Shown: positions 9,755-19,839, counted from the first letter of the stretch. The stretch is 64,000 nt of DNA from Natronorubrum sediminis (GCF_900108095.1 NZ_FNWL01000002.1:292748-356747); one strand, 5' to 3'. The notes: generated by a model from the sequence alone, not told the origin. Program-made: numbers and translations.

Positions 9755-10196
9755 TCTCTCCGCACAGAAACGACTTGCAGCCGACGTTCTCGACGTCGGA
9801 GAGAATCGCGTCTGGCTCGACCCCGACGCTCAGGCAGACATCGCCGAAGCGATCACCCGTGACGAGATCCGAGAACTCGTCCAGGAAGGTCGTATTCAGG
9901 CTGGTGACGCCAAGAGCAACTCCCGCGGACGCGCACGAGAGCGCAACGAAAAGCGAGCCTACGGCCACAAGAAGGGGCCAGGCAAGCGCCGCGGCAAGAA
10001 GGGTGCACGCCAGAACGAGAAAGACGAGTGGCAGAACAAGATTCGCGCACAGCGACGGAAGCTTCGTGAACTCCGAGACAAGGGCGAACTCACGCCCACG
10101 CAGTACCGCGAGCTCTACAAGAAGGCTGGCGGTGGCGAGTTCCGGAGCGTCCAATACCTGTTGAACTACATCGACGAAAACTACGGTGACCAATAA
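9747..10196 (+). CDS. rpl19e: Large subunit ribosomal protein L19e (eL19)
   Basis: Archaeal/eukaryotic 50S protein close to the tunnel exit. Family motifs are [20 protein letters not shown] at the N-terminus, the basic central helix ([19 protein letters not shown]) and a long C-terminal helix with [14 protein letters not shown]. 149 residues is typical. The TAA overlaps the rpl18 start (TAATG). Confidence 0.97.
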   Translation: MTDLSAQKRLAADVLDVGENRVWLDPDAQADIAEAITRDEIRELVQEGRIQAGDAKSNSRGRARERNEKRAYGHKKGPGKRRGKKGARQNEKDEWQNKIRAQRRKLRELRDKGELTPTQYRELYKKAGGGEFRSVQYLLNYIDENYGDQ

Positions 10197-10744
10197 TGGC
10201 GACTGGACCACGATATAAAGTGCCGATGCGGCGTCGCCGTGAGGTCCGAACGGACTACCACCAGAGGTTGCGCCTGCTGAAATCGGGTAAGCCCCGCCTC
10301 GTTGCTCGCAAGAGCAACAAGCACACTACGGCGCAGCTGATCACTCCCGGACCTCAGGGAGACGAGACGCTTGCAAGCGCACACTCGAGCGATCTCGAGG
10401 AGTACGGCTGGGACGCACCCACGAGTAACATCTCTGCGGCATACCTGACCGGCCTGCTGGCCGGCACGCGGGCAGTCGAGGCAGGCCTCGAGGAAGCGGT
10501 CCTCGACATCGGTCTGAATACGGCCACGCCCGGGAACAAGGTATTCGCAGTTCAGGAGGGAGCAATCGACGCCGGTCTCGAGATCCCACACAACGACAGT
10601 GTGCTCGCAGACTGGTCGCGTACCCGTGGCGAACACATCGCCGAGTACGCAGAGCAACTCGACGAACCGCTCTACAGCGGTGACTTCGACGCAACCGAAC
10701 TCCCAGAACACTTCGACGAGGTACGAGAGGCGATTCTCGAATGA
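10196..10744 (+). CDS. rpl18: Large subunit ribosomal protein L18 (uL18)
   Basis: 5S rRNA-binding protein of the central protuberance. Archaeal signatures are [20 protein letters not shown] and [20 protein letters not shown], with [20 protein letters not shown] in the core. The C-terminal [11 protein letters not shown] is conserved. 182 residues fits archaeal L18, longer than bacterial. Overlaps rps5 by ATGA. Confidence 0.97.
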   Translation: MATGPRYKVPMRRRREVRTDYHQRLRLLKSGKPRLVARKSNKHTTAQLITPGPQGDETLASAHSSDLEEYGWDAPTSNISAAYLTGLLAGTRAVEAGLEEAVLDIGLNTATPGNKVFAVQEGAIDAGLEIPHNDSVLADWSRTRGEHIAEYAEQLDEPLYSGDFDATELPEHFDEVREAILE

Positions 10745-11394
10745 GCAACTACAACGACGACGGATGGGAACCCGTTACCCGTCTCGGCCGGAAGGTCCAA
10801 GAGGGCGAAATCGACGATATGGAGACCGCCCTCAACTCGGGACTCCCGCTCAAGGAGCCCGAACTCGTCGACCAGCTCCTCCCCGGACTGGACGACGAAG
10901 TGCTGGACATCAACATGGTCCAGCGCATGACTGACTCCGGACGCCGCGTCAAGTTCCGGTGTGTCGTCGTGGTTGGTAACCGCGACGGCTACGTCGGCTA
11001 CGCGGAAGGCCGAGACGATCAGGTCGGCTCCGCCATCCAGAAGGCAATCGGTATCGCGAAACTGAACATGATCAAAGTCCCCCGCGGCTCCGGGTCGTGG
11101 GAGGACCGTTCGGATCGGCCACACTCGCTGGCCCGACGCACCAGCGGCAAAGCTGGCTCCGTCGAAGTCGACGTCATTCCAGCCCCCGAAGGGCTCGGAT
11201 TGGCCGCGAGTGACACCGTCCGTCACGTCCTCGAACTGGCCGGCCTCGAGAACGTCTGGACGAAGAGTCACGGTAACACGCGTACGACCGTGAACCTCGC
11301 GAAAGCGACGTTCAACGCACTCGAGAACGCGTCCCAGTCGCGCCAACCCCAACAGCGGGGTCGACAAGACGAAGCCGAGGTGGCTGACCAATGA
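10741..11394 (+). CDS. rps5: Small subunit ribosomal protein S5 (uS5)
   Basis: Forms part of the mRNA entry site and contributes to decoding fidelity. The dsRNA-binding-like N-domain and the S5 C-domain are present: [20 protein letters not shown] and [20 protein letters not shown]. 217 residues is normal for archaea. A basic/acidic tail follows residue 195. The stop overlaps rpl30 (ATGA). Confidence 0.97.
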   Translation: MSNYNDDGWEPVTRLGRKVQEGEIDDMETALNSGLPLKEPELVDQLLPGLDDEVLDINMVQRMTDSGRRVKFRCVVVVGNRDGYVGYAEGRDDQVGSAIQKAIGIAKLNMIKVPRGSGSWEDRSDRPHSLARRTSGKAGSVEVDVIPAPEGLGLAASDTVRHVLELAGLENVWTKSHGNTRTTVNLAKATFNALENASQSRQPQQRGRQDEAEVADQ

Positions 11395-11858
11395 AAGCAA
11401 TCGTCCAGGTCCGCGGTGAGGTAAACCGACAGGAGGACGTCGAGGACACGCTGCAGATGCTCAACATCCACAGCGTCAATCACTGTGCTCTCGTCCCCGA
11501 AACCGACACCTACGTCGGAATGGTCAACAAAGTCAACGACTACGTTGCCCACGGTGAGCCCGAAAGCGACGTTCTCGAGACGGTTCTCGAAAGTCGAGCA
11601 GAACCTCTCGAGGGCAAACAGTCCGACGTCGACGAGGAGTGGCTCAGCGAGAACACCGATTACGACGACTTCGGTGACCTCGCCGAGGCATTGCTCGCCG
11701 AGGAGACGACACTTCGTGAGGAAGGCTTGTCACCAACGCTTCGACTTCACCCGCCACGAGGTGGCCACGACGGGATCAAGAAGCCGACACCCGAAGGCGG
11801 CCAACTCGGAAAACATACAACCGAGCAGATTAACGACCTGTTAGAATCGATGCGATAA
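11391..11858 (+). CDS. rpl30: Large subunit ribosomal protein L30 (uL30)
   Basis: 50S protein, long archaeal form (155 residues against about 60 in bacteria). The ferredoxin-like core begins [20 protein letters not shown]. The archaeal C-terminal region is seen in [20 protein letters not shown]. Start overlaps rps5, and rpl15 begins two bases after the stop. Confidence 0.96.
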   Translation: MKAIVQVRGEVNRQEDVEDTLQMLNIHSVNHCALVPETDTYVGMVNKVNDYVAHGEPESDVLETVLESRAEPLEGKQSDVDEEWLSENTDYDDFGDLAEALLAEETTLREEGLSPTLRLHPPRGGHDGIKKPTPEGGQLGKHTTEQINDLLESMR

Positions 11859-11860
11859 CC

Positions 11861-12367
11861 ATGACAAGCAAAAAACGACGCCAGCGCGGATCGCGTACGC
11901 ACAGCGGTGGCTCCCACAAAAATCGACGGGGAGCCGGTCACCGCGGCGGTCGCGGCCGCGCCGGGCGGAGCAAACACGAGTTCCACAACTACGAACCGAA
12001 AGGCAAACACGGCTTCAAGCGTCCACAGGGCATCCGCGAGGAGGTCGAAGCAATCGACGTCCAGAAACTCGACGAGGATGCACTCTTGTACGCAGCCGAC
12101 GACCTCGCGGCAGAAACCGACGACGGATACGCCATCGACGCGCGTGATATCGTCGACGACGGTCACGAAGTCGACAAAGTCAAAGTCCTCGGTTCTGGAC
12201 AGGTCCGAAACAGCCTCGAAATCACGGCCGACGAGTTCTCCGACACTGCAGCGGAGAAAATCGAAGCAGCCGGTGGCGAGGCGCTGTTGACGGAGCGAGC
12301 GCAGGAGGCACAAGAGAAAGCGGACGCCGCCGAAGCTGACGAAGACTCCGAACAGGACGAGGACTAA
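11861..12367 (+). CDS. rpl15: Large subunit ribosomal protein L15 (uL15)
   Basis: Late-assembling 50S protein. The basic Gly/Arg/His-rich N-terminal extension (RGSRTHSGGSHKNRRGAGHR) threads into rRNA, and the C-terminal domain includes DKVKVLGSGQVRNSLEITAD. The final ~25 residues are acidic. 168 residues is close to other haloarchaeal L15. It lies three bases before secY. Confidence 0.97.
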   Translation: MTSKKRRQRGSRTHSGGSHKNRRGAGHRGGRGRAGRSKHEFHNYEPKGKHGFKRPQGIREEVEAIDVQKLDEDALLYAADDLAAETDDGYAIDARDIVDDGHEVDKVKVLGSGQVRNSLEITADEFSDTAAEKIEAAGGEALLTERAQEAQEKADAAEADEDSEQDED

Positions 12368-12370
12368 CAT

Positions 12371-13831
12371 ATGGGATGGAAGGAAGCCGCCGAACCGGTC
12401 TTGACGCGGATGCCCGCAGTGCGCCGTCCAGAGGGGCACGTCCCCTTCAAGCGTAAGCTGGCGTGGACTGCCGGCATCCTCGTGTTGTATTTCTTCCTGA
12501 CGAACATCGCCTTGCTCGGGTTGCAAGGCGGAGAAGCGACCGACATCTTCGGTGAGTTCCGTTCGGTGCTCGCCGGTGAGATGGGGTCGCTGATGCAGGT
12601 CGGTATCGGTCCGATCGTCACCGCCAGCATCGTTATGCAGTTGCTTGGTGGTGCAAACTTGCTTGGTCTCGACACGGACGACCCACGAGATCAGATCCTC
12701 TATCAGGGGCTGCAGAAGTTGCTCGTCATCGTCATGACGGCGTTGACTGCGCTCCCGATGGTGTTCGCCGGTGGCTTCCTGCCCGCTCAGCCGTCGCTCA
12801 CTCTCGGCGGACTCGAGTTCGGCCAGACACAGGTTCAGATGCTGATGTTCGCCCAGATCTTCGTTGGCGGGATCCTCATCCTCTACATGGACGAGGTCGT
12901 CAGCAAGTGGGGGATCGGCAGCGGGATTGGCCTGTTCATTATCGCTAGCGTGAGCCAGCAGCTCGTGACCGGATTCGTCAGTCCATCCAGTGAAGGATTC
13001 TTCTATAGCTGGTACGAGATCATTACGGGCCAGGTCGAAACCGGGTCCATCGTCTCCAGTGACGGGCTCTACACGATCTTCCTCGGCGAAGGACAGATCA
13101 TCGCCTTATTGACGACGTTGCTCATCTTCAGCGTCGTCGTCTACGCGGAGTCCGTCCGCGTCGAAATTCCACTCAGTCACTCTCGAGTCAAGGGTGCTCG
13201 CGGTCGCTTCCCAGTGAAGCTCATCTACGCGAGCGTCCTGCCAATGATCCTCGTTCGCGCGCTGCAGGCGAACATTCAGTTCATGGGCCAGATTCTCGAT
13301 AGTGTCTGGGCCGGAATGCCGACGTGGCTCGGGGACTATTCAGGAGGAGAGCCCGCCAGTGGGTTCTTCTACTACACTGCACCGATCTATTCACCTGACG
13401 ATTGGATGTGGTGGACCGGGGCAGTCACACAAGACGCGTGGATGGTACTAATTCGCATTTCCGTCGACCTGTCGTTCATGGTCATCGGTGGTGCAATCTT
13501 CGCCATCTTCTGGGTCGAGACGACGAACATGGGCCCCGACGCCACCGCACGTCAGATCCAAAACTCCGGAATGCAAATTCCCGGATTCCGACAGAACGTC
13601 GGCGTCATCGAGAAGGTCATGGAGCGCTACATTCCGCAGGTTACCGTCCTCGGCGGTGCGCTCGTCGGCTTGCTGGCCGTCTGGGCGAACATGCTCGGCA
13701 CGGTCGGTGGTGTCGAAGGGACCGGTCTGCTGCTCGCTGTCTCCATTACGTACAAACTGTACGAGGAGATCGCCGAGGAGCAGATGATGGAAATGCATCC
13801 GATGATGCGCCAGATGTTCGGCCGAGAGTAA
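12371..13831 (+). CDS. secY: Preprotein translocase subunit SecY
   Basis: Channel subunit of the SecYEG/Sec61 translocon for protein export and membrane insertion. 486 residues with ten predicted membrane segments. Archaeal signatures include the start WKEAAEPVLTRMPAVRRPEG, VPFKRKLAWTAGILVLYFFL for TM1, and IPLSHSRVKGARGRFPVKLI in the cytosolic ribosome-docking loop. It closes the ribosomal operon, as in most archaea. A pyrimidine-rich stretch (TTCTTCTCTCTTCTTTCTG) follows the stop and may terminate the transcript. Confidence 0.98.
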   Translation: MGWKEAAEPVLTRMPAVRRPEGHVPFKRKLAWTAGILVLYFFLTNIALLGLQGGEATDIFGEFRSVLAGEMGSLMQVGIGPIVTASIVMQLLGGANLLGLDTDDPRDQILYQGLQKLLVIVMTALTALPMVFAGGFLPAQPSLTLGGLEFGQTQVQMLMFAQIFVGGILILYMDEVVSKWGIGSGIGLFIIASVSQQLVTGFVSPSSEGFFYSWYEIITGQVETGSIVSSDGLYTIFLGEGQIIALLTTLLIFSVVVYAESVRVEIPLSHSRVKGARGRFPVKLIYASVLPMILVRALQANIQFMGQILDSVWAGMPTWLGDYSGGEPASGFFYYTAPIYSPDDWMWWTGAVTQDAWMVLIRISVDLSFMVIGGAIFAIFWVETTNMGPDATARQIQNSGMQIPGFRQNVGVIEKVMERYIPQVTVLGGALVGLLAVWANMLGTVGGVEGTGLLLAVSITYKLYEEIAEEQMMEMHPMMRQMFGRE

Positions 13832-14079
13832 GCGTTCTTCTCTCTTCTTTCTGTTTCGAGTACAGTACACTCACTGTACGACCAGCATGCTTTGTTGGTT
13901 CGGCCAGCCACCACTCGAGGCCAATCGTTCGCCTCGGGGGAGAACCAACGGAATAGATCTCGTCGGACTTCTGAGGGTCGCCAGCACGCGCTCATTGTGC
14001 TATGTTGTTTCAGTAACCGAGTGCCCAGCGTCTGGTGCGCTAGGACCTTGGTGGTGGCACACAGAAACACGGTGAACAC

Positions 14080-14848
14080 ATGAGTTCACTCTTCGACCTC
14101 ACAGACGACGTGGCAGTAGTCACAGGCGGCGGTCGCGGCATCGGACGGGTCATCTGCACTCGAGTTGGCTCGCGCCGGTGCGTGCGTCGTTCCGACGGCT
14201 CGTACCGATGCAGAGATCCAATCGGTCGTCGACGAAATCGAGGACGACGGCGGTGATGCACACGCTGTGACGACGGATGTAACCGACCCCGAGGACGTTG
14301 CTCGAGCCATCGACGAAACAGTCGGTACCTTCGGGTCAGTCGATATCGTCGTCAACAACGCCGGTGTCAACCCCGATGATGGGCTCGGCCTCCCCGAAGA
14401 CGTCTCGAGCGAAGGATTTGCGAAAACAGTCGACGTCAATCTGATGGGTGCATTCGAAGTTACAAGCGCGGCGGCAGCACAACTTCACGAAAACGGCGGC
14501 GGATCGGTGATCAACGTCGCGAATGTCGGTGGACTCGTTGGGTTGCCTCGACAACATCCCTACGTCGCGTCGAAACACGGCCTGGTCGGGTTGACGAAGA
14601 GTATCGCGCTCGATTAGGCACCAGACGTTCGCGTGAACGCACTCGCACCGGGATACGTCTCGACCGACATAGTAGAGGACTTAGAGGAGAACGAACGACT
14701 CCGCCAGTCCGTGATCGATCGAACGCCGCTCGAGCGGTTTGCGGCTCCCGAAGAAATCGGCGGTCCAGCCGTCTTTCTCGCGAGCGATGCAGCACGGTAC
14801 ATCACTGGGGCCTGTCTCGAAGTCGACGGCGGGTGGACCTCGAGGTAA
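14080..14848 (+). pseudogene. SDR-family oxidoreductase pseudogene (frameshift plus nonsense)
   Basis: The reading frames together encode a classical short-chain dehydrogenase: Rossmann motif VVTGGGRGIGR, NNAGV, the catalytic YVASK and the C-terminal ITGACLEVDGGW. Two lesions break it. After GIGRVI one extra T (base 14155) moves the frame, because ALELARAGA resumes in the next frame. Later an in-frame TAG at 14615-14617 interrupts LD*APDVRVNALAPGY, where the family normally has Trp (TGG to TAG). It stands alone between secY and the cytochrome oxidase genes. Substrate cannot be told; the nearest resemblance is to 3-oxoacyl-ACP reductase/glucose dehydrogenase-type SDRs. Confidence 0.85.
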
Positions 14849-14950
14849 CGACCGATATCGTCTTTCTCGTAAACAGTAGCTATCGGATGCCACACAGAGC
14901 TACAGAAAACCAAAGAACGGTAACGGCAAGAACAGTGGTTTTGTCGCCGA

Positions 14951-15211
14951 TTACTGAATCGAGTATCCCGCTGCAACGGTTAGCAGGAACACCATGAACA
15001 CGGCGATAACCATCATATAGGTGATTGCACGTGGCTCTTCCCGGAGGTGCTGATAATACGCGGCGATCAGCAGGGACTTGATGACAGCAAGTACGACGGT
15101 CCCGCCAATTGCCGCCGACTCGGGAATGTCTATCTCGAAGAAGACGAACTTCGCTGTCCCTAATATCAGCAGTACGACGTATATGAGGGTGTATGTCCGA
15201 ACGTCAGCCAT
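14951..15211 (-). CDS. Cytochrome c oxidase subunit IV-like protein
   Basis: Small membrane subunit of the terminal heme-copper oxidase. The 86 residues hold three hydrophobic segments; TYTLIYVVLLILGTAKFVFF, AAIGGTVVLAVIKSLLIAAY and ITYMMVIAVFMVFLLTVAAG match the caa3-type CoxIV family, including the K-x-x-L-I-x-x-Y-Y-Q-H-L core. It lies downstream of CoxI/III on the same strand but 314 bases away, with its own TATA-like element (CTTATA near 15236), so it may be transcribed separately. Confidence 0.85.
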   Translation of the reverse strand: MADVRTYTLIYVVLLILGTAKFVFFEIDIPESAAIGGTVVLAVIKSLLIAAYYQHLREEPRAITYMMVIAVFMVFLLTVAAGYSIQ

Positions 15212-15525
15212 TGGTATACAATGTGGAAGACGGACACTTATACCTTCCTCATACGATCGATGCTGTCGATCTACTCACTCAGCTCCGGTCGCACAATCTC
15301 TCGGTACGATTCCACACTGCTTCGGACATCGCGTTTGGTTTGACTCACCACCCACCGAATAGTGTGCAAGTGAGCGCAAGAGACGCACTCGTGTTTTTGA
15401 GAGGGGGTCGTAGTCGTGGAGCGATGGACTCGAGGTATGAGCCGAACTGAACAACTCGAGTGTAAGTGTGGCGTTAGAACGAAAACTGCAAAATGAATCG
15501 ATTCTACCTGCGTAGCCCGCCGGCA
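15212..15525. other. Intergenic gap with promoter for the CoxIV gene
   Basis: No gene is evident in these 314 bases. On the - strand a TATA-like TATAAG lies about 25-30 bases upstream of the CoxIV ATG, the spacing expected for a leaderless haloarchaeal transcript. The rest contains only short open frames without recognisable content. Confidence 0.5.
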
Positions 15526-18000
15526 CTACATCAGGTAGAACAGTGGGAACAGGAAGACCCACACGATGTCGACGAAGTGCCAGTAGAGTCCGAAGAACTC
15601 CACGGGCCGATGGTCCTCGAGGTAGGCGTCGATGCTCACGATCCGGTAGATCATGAAGATCGCGATCAGAAGCCCGAGGATCACGTGTAGTGCGTGCAGG
15701 CCGGTGGTGACGAAGTAGATGGAGTACTCGACTCCGTTCCACCAGTAATCGCCCTCAGCGAACTTGACGCTGTACTCGTAGGCTTTGACCCCCATGAACG
15801 TCAGCCCGAGGAGGAGCGTGACGCTCATCGCGCCGAGAAGTCCCTTCTTGTTCTGGCGCTCTGCGAAGACGAGGGCCATGATGACCGTGAAACTCGAGGT
15901 GAGCAACACATAGGTGTTGAGCAGGCCAGGCCAGGAGGCGAACGGAACGGTCTCCCAGCTGCCCCAGCCCATGTGCAGGCGCATGAAGACGAACGCGCCG
16001 ATGACGGCCCCGAAGACGACGACGTCCGACGCCAGGAAGATCCAGACACCGAGTTTCGAGTTCCCGACGCCTTCGAACGGCCAGCGTTCGGCAATCTCCA
16101 TCGTCGGTGCGTCGAATTGCTCGACACCGAACTTGAACAGCGTGTACGCGAGGATCGCCAGTCCAGCAACGATGAGGACTGGATACATGATGTTCGGGTC
16201 GGCATCCATTGCGGCCTCTTCGAACCCACGGTTCTCCGCGAACTGGATCATGTATGGCGTGAAGCCAGACAGACCGAGGAAGAACACGAAGGTACCAAAT
16301 CCAATGCCGAGTGGCCAGATACTGGCGTGGTCTGCGTGTTCTTCTTCGTGAGCCGTCTCAGTTGCCGTCGCAGCATCGTGACCAGTCGCGACACCGCCGT
16401 CGGTCGCCGCTTTCGAATCGTCGACAAACTCGAGTCGACCACTCGCGTAGCTCGGTCGTCCGCCCCAGTTGTCGAGCGGTGGTGGTGATGGAATCGCCCA
16501 TTCGGCGGTTCGGGAGAACTCCCACGGATTGTCGGGTGCTTCAGGCCCCGAAATCCAACTCTTCGCGAACGTGTAGAACATGATCAGGAACGACGCGCCG
16601 AGGATATACGCACCGACGGTCGCAACCTGATGGTAGATCTCCAAGCCCTCGCTGAAGCCGAAGACACGTCGTGGCGTCTCCCAGGCGAGGAACATCGGGA
16701 AGTAGAGCAGGTTGAAGCCGATGAAGTACACTGCGAAGTTGAGCTTCCCGAGGGTTTCGGAGTACATCTTCCCGGTGATTTTGGGCCACCAATAGTAGAG
16801 GCCCGCGACCAACGCGGTCACGCCCGAAACCATCACGTAGTGGAAGTGAGCGACGACCCAGTAGGTGCCACGGAACTCGTAGTCCAGCACGACGGCACCG
16901 AGGAACACCCCGGTAATTCCACCGAGGATGAACAAGACGAGCGCGCCGAGGCTGAACAGGAACGGCGTCGTGAACCGCACGCGTCCCTTGACCATCGTGT
17001 AGATCAGCGCGAAGACCATCAGGTCGAACGGCAACGAGATCCCGATAGTCGTCGCCATTATCAGAGTCGTAATCTCGAGGTTGATCGTCGTCAGGAACAT
17101 GTGGTGCATCCAGACGAGGAACGACTGGACGGCCACGAGTACCATTGCGACGATAACCCACTTACGACCGACGAGCCGTCGGCCGGTGAACGTCTGGAAC
17201 GTCTCGAACATGATCCCTAACGCGGGGAAGAAGACGATGTACACCTCCGGATGGCCGAAGAACCAGAACAGGTGCGCCCACAGCAGGCCCGATCCCTGAT
17301 CGGTCATGAAGTACTGTGTTAGGAACAGCCGGTCGATGGACAACAGGAGTAATGCTGCGAGGAGCGCTGCGAATGCGAACAGCATCATCCAGACCGTGAG
17401 CAGCCACGACCAGGTGAAAAGCGGCATGTTCCAGAGGCCGAGTCCCTCCGCGCGGGAGCGATGGATCGTGACCAGGAAGTTGATGGTCCCGAAGGTAATC
17501 GAAAGGACGAACATCAACAACGCGAGAACCGTTGCGGTGCCACCGGACGTCGCTTCCATCGCTGGGGTGTACGTTGGCACGTTCAGTGGCGCGTACATCG
17601 TCCAACCACCGGCGTACGTTCCGCCCTGGAAGAACGACAGTGCGATGAGAATCCCTGAGAACAGGTAGAACCAGTAACTCAAGGCGTTCAGTCGCGGGAA
17701 TGCGAGGTCTTTCGCACCGATTTGAAGCGGGACGAAGTAGTTCGCGAACCCGGATGCGATGGGCGAGAGGAACCAGAACACCATCAACAGCCCGTGGGCT
17801 GAGACGGCCTGATTGAACTCGTTACCCGTGAGGAGTCCTGTTCCGCCTGCTTCCCAGAGATGTGCACGGAAGATCAACGCGAGGATCCCGCCGAACAACA
17901 GGAAGAACAACGCAGTCACCATGTAGAGGATCCCGACGTCCTTGTGGTTTGTTGTGACTAACCACCGTTTGACGGACGTCATTGGGGGGAGATCACCCAT
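15526..18000 (-). CDS. coxAC: Cytochrome c oxidase subunit I/III fusion
   Basis: Proton-pumping terminal oxidase reducing O2. Residues 1-~560 are subunit I: heme ligand in SAHGLLMVFW (His69), CuB ligands in GHPEVY (His250, with Tyr254 available for the cross-link) and HH at 299-300, and heme ligands in AHFHYV (His385, His387). A hydrophilic linker (about 545-595) joins a subunit III domain with seven predicted helices (residues ~600-824). CoxI-CoxIII fusions are known among caa3/ba3-like oxidases of archaea and bacteria. It abuts CoxII, whose stop shares a base with its start, so the two are co-transcribed. Confidence 0.95.
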   Translation of the reverse strand: MGDLPPMTSVKRWLVTTNHKDVGILYMVTALFFLLFGGILALIFRAHLWEAGGTGLLTGNEFNQAVSAHGLLMVFWFLSPIASGFANYFVPLQIGAKDLAFPRLNALSYWFYLFSGILIALSFFQGGTYAGGWTMYAPLNVPTYTPAMEATSGGTATVLALLMFVLSITFGTINFLVTIHRSRAEGLGLWNMPLFTWSWLLTVWMMLFAFAALLAALLLLSIDRLFLTQYFMTDQGSGLLWAHLFWFFGHPEVYIVFFPALGIMFETFQTFTGRRLVGRKWVIVAMVLVAVQSFLVWMHHMFLTTINLEITTLIMATTIGISLPFDLMVFALIYTMVKGRVRFTTPFLFSLGALVLFILGGITGVFLGAVVLDYEFRGTYWVVAHFHYVMVSGVTALVAGLYYWWPKITGKMYSETLGKLNFAVYFIGFNLLYFPMFLAWETPRRVFGFSEGLEIYHQVATVGAYILGASFLIMFYTFAKSWISGPEAPDNPWEFSRTAEWAIPSPPPLDNWGGRPSYASGRLEFVDDSKAATDGGVATGHDAATATETAHEEEHADHASIWPLGIGFGTFVFFLGLSGFTPYMIQFAENRGFEEAAMDADPNIMYPVLIVAGLAILAYTLFKFGVEQFDAPTMEIAERWPFEGVGNSKLGVWIFLASDVVVFGAVIGAFVFMRLHMGWGSWETVPFASWPGLLNTYVLLTSSFTVIMALVFAERQNKKGLLGAMSVTLLLGLTFMGVKAYEYSVKFAEGDYWWNGVEYSIYFVTTGLHALHVILGLLIAIFMIYRIVSIDAYLEDHRPVEFFGLYWHFVDIVWVFLFPLFYLM

Positions 18001-19028
18001 TAGCTCTCACCTCCGTCCTCGTCGTCATCCGCTTCTTCTTCATCATCGTCATCTTCTTCGTCATCCTCTTCATCGTCTTCTGCATCCGGATCCTCGAGCG
18101 TTTCAGAGATGTTCTCTGGACCGTTGAGGTTGAACGAGTCCTCGATCGTCTCGTACTCGTCGTCCTCGAATTCGATCGTCAGCTCGTACTCGCCACCTTG
18201 CTCGATATCTTCGAAGGTGATCGTTCCGTTGTCGTACTCACCATCGTCTTCGTCGTAGACGAAGTCCTCTTCTTGGTGCTCGAGGGTGATTTCGTAGGTG
18301 CCTTCTTCGACTGGCTCTTCATCCTCGTCCTCGAGGGTAATCTCGACGTTCAGTTGGTCGTCGAGCCAGTCGTCGAATTCGTCCTCTTCCATAACCTGCA
18401 CGGTGCCGACCATATCGGAGTGCTGGTCACCACAGAGTTCGAAACACTCGATTTCGTGATCCTCACCGGCTTCTTCTGCGATGAACCACGTTTCGTCGTA
18501 TTCACCGGGGATTGCGTCAGCTTTCACCCGTAAGTCCGTGACGCCGAACGAGTGCCAGACGTCACCGCCAGTCACCTCGATTGCGACTGGGTGATCGGCA
18601 GGGACGTTCATGGTATTGGTCGCTTCGACGCCGTTTTCGTACTCGAAGTACCAGGCAAAGTTCTCACCTTCGACGTCGATCTCGATTGGATCTTCGTCGA
18701 AGTCGTCCTCTGGATTCTCGACGTACAACAGCATCGCGTACGTCCAAACAACCAGCGAAATGACGATGATTGCACTGATACCGAACGATAGGAACAGTTT
18801 CTTGCCGCCCTTTCCTCCTGTCGGTAACTCCCCGAGTGTTGGCACAGAATCGTCGGCTTCCGCGTCGTCGGTATCGCGATACTTGTACGCGTTGTACATC
18901 GTGTATGCGATCACGATGACACCGACGAGCGTCCCGAGTGCAAGAAACACCTGAAAGATGCTCTCGAACACGTCGACGCGCGTCTGCACTTCCATCGGAG
19001 TCGTAAATGCGCTGAAGATTGTATTCAC
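18000..19028 (-). CDS. coxB: Cytochrome c oxidase subunit II with acidic C-terminal domain
   Basis: Carries the CuA centre that accepts electrons from a soluble donor. Two membrane helices (about residues 26-45 and 78-101) precede the cupredoxin domain; CuA ligands are all present: His159, Cys195, Glu197, Cys199, His203, Met206 (in IECFELCGDQHSDM). After the domain ends near residue 222 there are ~100 extra residues: a beta-rich region with TYEITLEHQEED and YELTIEFEDDEYE, then a nearly pure Asp/Glu tail. GTG start is chosen because AGGTG overlaps it and no nearer ATG preserves TM1. Confidence 0.93.
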   Translation of the reverse strand: MNTIFSAFTTPMEVQTRVDVFESIFQVFLALGTLVGVIVIAYTMYNAYKYRDTDDAEADDSVPTLGELPTGGKGGKKLFLSFGISAIIVISLVVWTYAMLLYVENPEDDFDEDPIEIDVEGENFAWYFEYENGVEATNTMNVPADHPVAIEVTGGDVWHSFGVTDLRVKADAIPGEYDETWFIAEEAGEDHEIECFELCGDQHSDMVGTVQVMEEDEFDDWLDDQLNVEITLEDEDEEPVEEGTYEITLEHQEEDFVYDEDDGEYDNGTITFEDIEQGGEYELTIEFEDDEYETIEDSFNLNGPENISETLEDPDAEDDEEDDEEDDDDEEEADDDEDGGES

Positions 19029-19371
19029 CTCGTTTTGGAACCGCTTATATGTCGGACGATGATGGCCGTGGACACTTATCTATTTGGAAACGCTCTGACC
19101 GAATCGGAGACGTCATCACCTGCTACGGCGATTATTATCGATATATCGTCGTGCTTCAGGGCCATCACTCCGGGGTCCTTCATCAGTAGCTTCGAGGCAG
19201 GGACCTTTTTTCTATCGCTGTTTCCCGATTATCGTGTCTCCTGGAAAACACGTACTGCCTCAAATTGACGACGGAAGCGAACGTGTTCGTCCCGAAATTG
19301 AGGCGACTGTGGTTCGATGCTCGAGCAGCGAATTGAAAAGCCAAATTCACCCTCGCGCGCGCCCCGATAAT
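19029..19371. other. Intergenic region with coxB promoter
   Basis: No gene is seen. Reading leftward, CATATAAG (19044-19052) lies about 20-25 bases before the coxB GTG and is a good TATA box. The middle part (about 19090-19215) is AT-richer than its surroundings and includes GATTATTATCGATATATCG, but no repeat or RNA gene could be defined. Confidence 0.5.
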
Positions 19372-19839
19372 TCAGATTCCGACGACCCATACTCGAGCGC
19401 TCTCGTCGAGTCCATACACACGCTGAAAGATCGCATCGAGACATTGTGCAATTCGATTCGGATCCGCCTTCGCGCTTACGTGGACGTTCACTCCCGTCGC
19501 ATCTTCGGGACGTCGAATCTCGTCGATTTTGAACGCGGGAAACTCACCTAAGAGAGCTTTGAGTGCCTCGAGTTCCGAATCCGTACAATCGAGGTTGATC
19601 GTTCCGTCGCTGAACTGTATCCAGGGAAGGCCAAGTTCCGGATCGGGGCCCTCGAGTTCGGTGTCCGACACACCGCCCGATTCCTCGAGTGGTGTATCGG
19701 TGTCGGCGTCGGTCGACTCGAGGACCGACCTGTCGGCCTCGAGTGTCAGGAATTCGCTGCCTCGGTTTCGGTGTGCCGTGATGGCGTCGACGTACAGTTT
19801 TCGCCGTTCTGGTGGCTTGGACGCGTCGAATCGAGTCAT
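19372..19839 (-). CDS. Conserved haloarchaeal hypothetical protein
   Basis: 155 residues, soluble, no signal peptide or membrane segment. Ordered segments are the N-terminus (TRFDASKPPERRKLYVDAIT) and a C-terminal alpha/beta part (CTDSELEALKALLGEFPAFK, NVHVSAKADPNRIAQCLDAI), linked by a Ser/Thr/Asp-rich spacer of about 30 residues. Codon use is normal for this chromosome. It lies divergently next to adk, 59 bases apart. I do not recognise a function; the C-terminal part could be a small ligand- or partner-binding ferredoxin-like fold, but this is speculation. Confidence 0.7.
   Translation of the reverse strand: MTRFDASKPPERRKLYVDAITAHRNRGSEFLTLEADRSVLESTDADTDTPLEESGGVSDTELEGPDPELGLPWIQFSDGTINLDCTDSELEALKALLGEFPAFKIDEIRRPEDATGVNVHVSAKADPNRIAQCLDAIFQRVYGLDESARVWVVGI

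Noticed and set aside
14615-14617. In-frame TAG in the SDR gene as a pyrrolysine codon
   Set aside because: SDRs do not use pyrrolysine, the position is Trp in the family, and a frameshift exists upstream.
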